This document shows positions 60,007-64,000 of a DNA stretch of 64,000 bases, one piece after another; within the stretch, counting starts at the first letter, position 1, and each line of letters starts with the position of its first letter. Location of the stretch: the NCBI GenBank assembly GCA_022606425.2, contig JAHDVF020000726.1, positions 434,001 through 498,000 on the forward strand, written 5' to 3'. The translations under genes were made by a program, and so were the position numbers. This DNA is from Lepidostoma basale. Taxonomy: Eukaryota; Arthropoda; Insecta; Trichoptera; Lepidostomatidae. The notes beneath the pieces were generated by a model. The model had not been told where the DNA came from. It was given only the letters and a program-made list of their open reading frames with translations, and made no database searches.

Positions 60007-60855
60007 ATTTATAGCTGTGTTAATCGCTGACAGTAAAGAAAAGTTGCAAGTCTTAGTGTCAAGAATGTATGAGGCATGCAAAAAGAGTGACTTGGTGATG
60101 AATGTGTCTAAATCTAAAGTGATGGTTTTTGAGAAAGAAGAATGTGTGACGATATGTGATATAAGTGCGATGGGCGAAAATTTGGAGCAAGTTACTGAAT
60201 TTACGTATCTGGGAAGCATGTTTACAAGAGACGGAAAAATTGAGAAAGACATCGAAAGAAGGATTGGTGCTGGCAATAAAATAAATGGCGTACTCAAAGT
60301 CATTACTGCAAATAGAAATATATCCACAGAAGCAAAGATGGCAGTACACAATGGAGTTCTAGTGCCAACCCTCATGTATGGAAGCGAAGCTTGGAGCTGG
60401 CAAAAGAAGGATGAAAGCAGGATAAACGCCGTAGAAATGAGATCACTAAGAAGAATGTGCGGGAAAACGTTGTATGATAGAATACCGAACGATGAAATAA
60501 GAAAGAAATGTAAGGCAGATGACTGTATAATGAATAAAATTAAAAAAGGATCCCTGAGATGGTTTGGACATACGGAACGAATGTATGAGAGTAGAATGTT
60601 TAAAAAGTTGTACACAAGCAGCGTGAGTGGGAAAAGAAGCCGAGGACGACCGAAGAAAACATGGCATGAACAAATTAATCAATTACTAAAAGGCGGCCAC
60701 ATTCGAAGTCGGAATAATCGACGTGCGTGCATGGTACGATGTATGAATGTAGAGGAAGCCCAAGAGGTACGCCAGGATAGGCCATTGTGGCGATCCATCC
60801 TCTCTGCCTACCCCTCCGGGGAAATGGCGTGATGGTTAGTTAGTTAGTTAGTTAA
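60007..60855 (+). mobile_element. RTE-A LINE, best preserved 3' ORF and tail
   Basis: An open frame to TGA at 60830-60832 encodes about 271 residues: 'VLIADSKEKLQVLVSRMYEA' (just after the YADD motif), 'MNVSKSKVMVFEKEE', 'FTYLGSMFTRDGKIEKDIER', 'GVLVPTLMYGSEAWSWQKKD', 'SLRRMCGKTLYDRIPNDEIR', 'GRPKKTWHEQINQLLKGGHI' and 'RPLWRSILSAYPSGEMA'. The 3' UTR is only GATGGTTAGTTAGTTAGTTA. A very short 3' UTR with tandem-repeat tail is an RTE hallmark. The copy is 5' truncated in the palm, so it cannot move by itself. Confidence 0.9.
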
Positions 60856-61191
60856 TTTACAGCATGTCCGTATAAGGCGCTATCTGTCGGCGAAGCTAGT
60901 AATGATTTTATGATGGAAGAACATAAAAATGTCACGATCGATAGGTTAATAATAATCTGGGACAAATCCCAAATAGCTTCTCCATACGATGGGCCCATGG
61001 CGGCTGGTCGGCTAGTGGCTAGTGCCGGTATAAATAGAAGCTTGGCCTACAAAATGGTTGCGCCGAATGCAAAGCTCTCTTTGTGAACCTGTTCTGGAAA
61101 CGGCAATGCGAAATTATGGGACAGCACCGAGCCAAGAAGAAGACCCGCTAGAATATTAGCAGGCTATATGCAGCACATGATCAGAACGACA
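60856..61191. other. Unassigned stretch
   Basis: Moderately GC-rich (60985-61150), no gene recognised. Confidence 0.3.
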
Positions 61192-61245
61192 ACCTTCGTG
61201 GCAGAGTAGCAAGAGCTATGACTGCCACACAGAAGGTCAACATAA
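61192..61245 (+). mobile_element. SINE1 head scrap
   Basis: GACAACCTTCGTGGCAGAGT and AGCAAGAGCTATGACTGCCA, as at 1050; truncated. Confidence 0.6.
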
Positions 61246-61384
61246 AATATTTTAAAAATTAAAAATACAGTAATTGGGCAAAACGACTGTTTTATATGCA
61301 GTGTGTTGATTTTCTAATAATTTCTCAGTATTATTTTAAAGTTCTTACAGATGTTAGTTTATTTTAAGTGTCTTATTACTGCTA

Positions 61385-61720
61385 ATTTAAAAAAAAACGT
61401 GAATACGTGGAACATAAATTAAATAGACAATATGTGCACCATCTCAAAATAAAATTTTGTGTTAAATTATTTTTATTTTGTTATTTTATTTTATATCATT
61501 GTATTTTATATTATTTGTTTCAGATTTTTTGTGGATGTTGGACGATCGAAGTGTACGCGGGAGATGCCTATTGGTGGCGATGAGGCTCGCAACCCATCAC
61601 ACCGCGTCTCCCGCGGGGCGAAAAGAGAAGGATGGAGTGCCGCATCGGTTAAAGTGTGACAGTCCATTCTTTCTGCTTACCCTTTCGGGGAGACGGTGTG
61701 ATGGTTAGTTAGTAAGTTAG
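61385..61720 (+). mobile_element. Family E: non-autonomous element with RTE-A tail
   Basis: From AAAAAAACGTGAATACGTGG through TTGGACGATCGAAGTGTACG, GGCTCGCAACCCATCACACC and GAAGGATGGAGTGCCGCATC into the RTE-A end CCATTCTTTCTGCTTACCCT and GGTGTGATGGTTAGTTAGTA. This plus-strand copy defines the order. Confidence 0.7.
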
Positions 61721-61774
61721 TGTTGATTTTATCGTTTTTTTTTTAAATGCCTATAATTAAAAAAATACAAAACT

Positions 61775-61932
61775 TAGAATAACTAACTAAATAACATTCA
61801 ATATTTGATTTATTTATTCTATATACGCCATACTTTGTGTTGTTAGGTTTATTTGATTGTGCCACTATTCCTCGGTCTTCCTATATTTCTAGTTCCGTTT
61901 ACATCACTAGTTCCGTTAACATCGTTTACACC
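61775..61932 (-). mobile_element. RTE-A LINE scrap
   Basis: CATTCAATATTTGATTTATT and CCTCGGTCTTCCTATATTTC in reverse of the 'GRPRKTWHDQINQILN' region. Confidence 0.6.
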
Positions 61933-61934
61933 GC

Positions 61935-62215
61935 TAGAATATTAGCACTAGGATGTTTTTTCTTCTTCTTTTTGTCCTGTCACACATCCGTGGTGCATAG
62001 GGCCTCAAGGCACCTTCACTATCGCATGCCTGATGCCTAACATCATGCCAAGTGAGGCCTGCTGCTTTAACGTCATCCTGCAGGGCTTTTCCCCAGATGG
62101 CTCTAGGTCTGCCTCGCTTCCTCTTTCCCCCATAGGGGACCAGTCTGGTGCGCCCTAAGCGATGCAGGTTGGGTTCCGTCTCAGAGTGTGACCGATCCAC
62201 TGCCATTTGCGTCTA
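61935..62215 (-). mobile_element. RTE-type LINE 3' end with (GAA)n tail (family RTE-D)
   Basis: The minus frame encodes 'RLGRTRLVPYGGKRKRGRPR', 'AIWGKALQDDVKAAGLTWHD' and 'CDRTKRRRKN', where the run of basic residues is the (AGAAGA) tail. It is distinct from RTE-A, B and C. Confidence 0.7.
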
Positions 62216-62224
62216 GCAACATGT

Positions 62225-62330
62225 TCATCAACTTCATCATCATCATCAGCCATTAAGAAATCCTGTGATGGACATAGGCCTCCCTTCCCGACTTCCACAA
62301 CTCTCTATCATGCTCAATTCAAATGTTTAC
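62225..62330 (-). mobile_element. LINE 3' end with (GAT)n tail
   Basis: TCATCATCATCATCAGCC and GATGGACATAGGCCTCCCTT, the reverse of the GGCCTATGTCCA-type end. Confidence 0.6.
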
Positions 62331-62520
62331 AACGAGCAAACTAATACTAGGAACTAGAATCATTTCCACATTAATCACGAATTTTTATGAATTAAAACAT
62401 ATAGATAGGAATGATATCGAGATTCTTTGGCATATAGATAGGAAAGATATCTCCAGGCGGCTTCTAAACAATGCGCTAATAGGCGATAGCCTTCACATTG
62501 TGTTAATAAAGTAGTTTGCT
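62331..62520. other. Unassigned stretch
   Basis: ACATATAGATAGGAATGATA and GCATATAGATAGGAAAGATA form a short imperfect direct repeat. No gene. Confidence 0.3.
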
Positions 62521-62522
62521 AA

Positions 62523-62850
62523 ATGCTAAAAATTAATCTCCATAGATGGCGTTAGTGTGTGGATTATATATAATAGATTAATCTTAAAAAGATTAACATG
62601 TGTAATCAAATCTACATAGATGGCCAATTGAAAGTGACATGTGAAGATAAGTATAGATTTGTAGCATATATAAAACCTCCAAAAATTTGTCTTACACGGT
62701 CATAAAGAAAATAGGTGGAATGGGGAATGTTGTAATTACATAAAGCGTGCGCTTAACCCAACCAATGACAGGTCATCAGTCCTGTAAACATCTTGATCAA
62801 CCATATTCAGTTTCCAGTTTGCATCTTCGTCTCTATTGAGATACAATTAA
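62523..62850 (-). repeat. Family D dispersed repeat, long copy
   Basis: It carries AATCTCCATAGATGGCGTTA and AATCTACATAGATGGCC (an internal direct repeat), GGAATGGGGAATGTTGTAAT, CGTGCGCTTAACCCAACCAA and CGTCTCTATTGAGATACAAT. The longest copy (~330 bp). Confidence 0.65.
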
Positions 62851-62869
62851 ATTTTATTGTTTTTTTCTA

Positions 62870-63020
62870 CTTATGAGTTTATTTTTCTCAACATGTTTCG
62901 AAGGCTTACACCTTCATCATCGGGAGAATGAAGTTTATATCTAGTGTTTTAATTCATAAAAATTCATCATTATGGAATTCCACAGTGTTAACGCCTTAAG
63001 TTTATCTAAAATCCACATTA
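62870..63020 (-). repeat. Repeat with hammerhead-like motif (CCGATGA/ACATGT type)
   Basis: The minus motif (about 62888-62935) has UUCUC/GAGAA stem I, CCGAUGA, an extra U, GAAGG/CCUUC, GAAAC and ACAUGU followed by U. The adjacent AGTGTTTTAATTCATAAAAA and GTTAACGCCTTAAGTTTATC recur at 13795-13865. Confidence 0.5.
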
Positions 63021-63049
63021 ATCGATAAATTATTGTTTCCAATAACTAT

Positions 63050-63400
63050 TTTTAAAGCTCCATTCACATTGTTACCCACACAAACCCTTCTTTTAGCGTC
63101 ACTGTCCGTTCGGCCAACCGCTGTGAGCATGCTGCCTTAATACACATACAAATTCAGTCACTTGCTCTAACTAAACTATCATTTTCTCTTCTCTTTCAAA
63201 AACCATCACCGTTGGCTTTCTGCATTCATCATACATTCTCGATACAAAGACGTTTAATTCGTCTGCACTATTTGCAACGAGAACTGTATTGTCGACATTT
63301 CACTCATCTTAGCACCAGCATTTATCCCTTTCAGTTCTTTCATCCTTTGTTTACATTTCACTTTATACATCTATTCGCTGTCTCATTTTAAATTCCCCAT
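63050..63400 (-). mobile_element. RTE-A LINE, upstream RT fragment
   Basis: Degraded reverse complement of the 'GSMFTRDG' to 'YADDAVLIAD' region (TTTATCCCTTTCAGTTCTTT, AACACGTTTAATTCG-like debris). Confidence 0.6.
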
Positions 63401-63594
63401 TTTTTATGCACGGATTCAGTGCCAAAATGCCATTTTTTTATTAATGTACTCACGCCCATAATGTCCAGAAAGGAACAGAAAAAATATGTATAAATGTCAG
63501 TATTTGCGAAGAAACAACTCGTATAAAAATAATAGGGGAGATATATTTATACCTGTGTGTATTAGTTGATAGCGTTTTTTTCCGTTAACCTTAA

Positions 63595-64000
63595 CTTAAC
63601 TAACCATCACGCCATTTCCCCGGAGGGTTAGGCAAAGAGGATGGATCGCCACATTGTTCTATCCTGACATAACTCTCGCGGCCTCTTATTATTGTAACAT
63701 GCAAGCTCGTCAATTGTTCCTACTTCGAACATGGCTGCCTTTCAGTAATTGATTAATTTGGTTATGCCATGTCTTCCTTGGCCTTCTTCGACTTCTTTTT
63801 CCATTCACACTACTTGTATATATATTTATAACCATTCTTCCCTCATCCATTCGTTCCATATGTCCAAGCCATCTTAGTGACCCTTTCTTAATTTTATTTA
63901 TCACGCCTTCATCCGCCTTACATCCCTTTCTTACTTCATCGTTAGATATTCTAACATACATTGTTTTTCCGCACATTCTTCTTTGTGACCTCATTTCTAT
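63595..64000 (-). mobile_element. RTE-A LINE fragment running out of the window
   Basis: The tail is at about 63593-63607. The minus frame 63994-63710 is open: 'MRSQRRMCGKTMYVRISNDE', 'KKGSLRWLGHMERMDEGR' and 'RPRKTWHNQINQLLKGSHVR'. It belongs to the 'KIKKGSL' subfamily, as at 60007. Confidence 0.85.

Noticed and set aside
60017..60832. A 271-codon ORF as a host gene
   Set aside because: It is the C-terminal part of an RTE reverse transcriptase with more than 30 related fragments in the window.
1..64000. Endogenous viral or LTR-retrotransposon genes
   Set aside because: No protease, integrase, capsid or envelope motif and no long terminal repeats were seen; all reverse-transcriptase fragments are of non-LTR type.

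Overview
The window looks like insect nuclear DNA, most likely from a moth or butterfly. It is AT-rich, has long introns and no operon-like packing. Its non-LTR retrotransposon tails are typical of Lepidoptera (GGCCTATGTCCAGCAGTG-type 3' ends, (GTTA)n, (GAA)n and (GAT)n tails), and it carries tRNA-derived SINEs and a mariner. The order is inferred from these signatures, not from a database match.

Only one host gene is supported. Six exons on the minus strand (58175..56965, 48152..47736, 46019..45834, 42832..42503, 37566..37322, 35308..34563) join with matching splice phases into about 1045 uninterrupted codons. The product resembles the disordered N-terminal half of supervillin, with two 'LAEKxxLF' blocks or 'TQPITLGEV' blocks typical of that family. 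The upstream exons lie beyond 64000. The gelsolin-like and villin-headpiece exons are not visible and should lie below base 1, so the intron after the last exon seen would exceed 34 kb. The middle exons of 417, 186 and 330 nt are symmetric 1-1 exons and could be skipped without a frameshift.

The rest is a dense graveyard of mobile DNA. The commonest element is an RTE-clade LINE (called RTE-A here) with a very short 3' UTR and a (GTTA)n tail, present in more than 30 fragments on both strands. Others are RTE-B with a (GAA)n tail, RTE-C, a CR1/L2-type LINE with a (TAA/ATT)n tail, several jockey-like LINEs (J, J2, J3), two tRNA-like SINE families, and a short non-autonomous element (family E) that borrows the RTE-A 3' end. 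DNA transposons are a 2982-bp Transib-like (RAG1-like) element at 1379-4360 and a mariner at 11162-12484 with an intact transposase. A 94-bp tandem satellite occupies about 10000-10690.

The most notable signal is a set of short motifs with the layout of a small hammerhead ribozyme: CUGANGA, one extra base, stem II, GAAAC, a loopless palindromic stem III and often GUC. They occur in at least three unrelated repeat families, commonly as head-to-head inverted pairs (10.7, 13.9, 33.9-34.05, 40.7, 41.7 and 59.6-59.95 kb). Small hammerheads with reduced stem III are known from Penelope-like elements, but no Penelope reverse transcriptase or GIY-YIG domain is seen here, so their carrier is unexplained.
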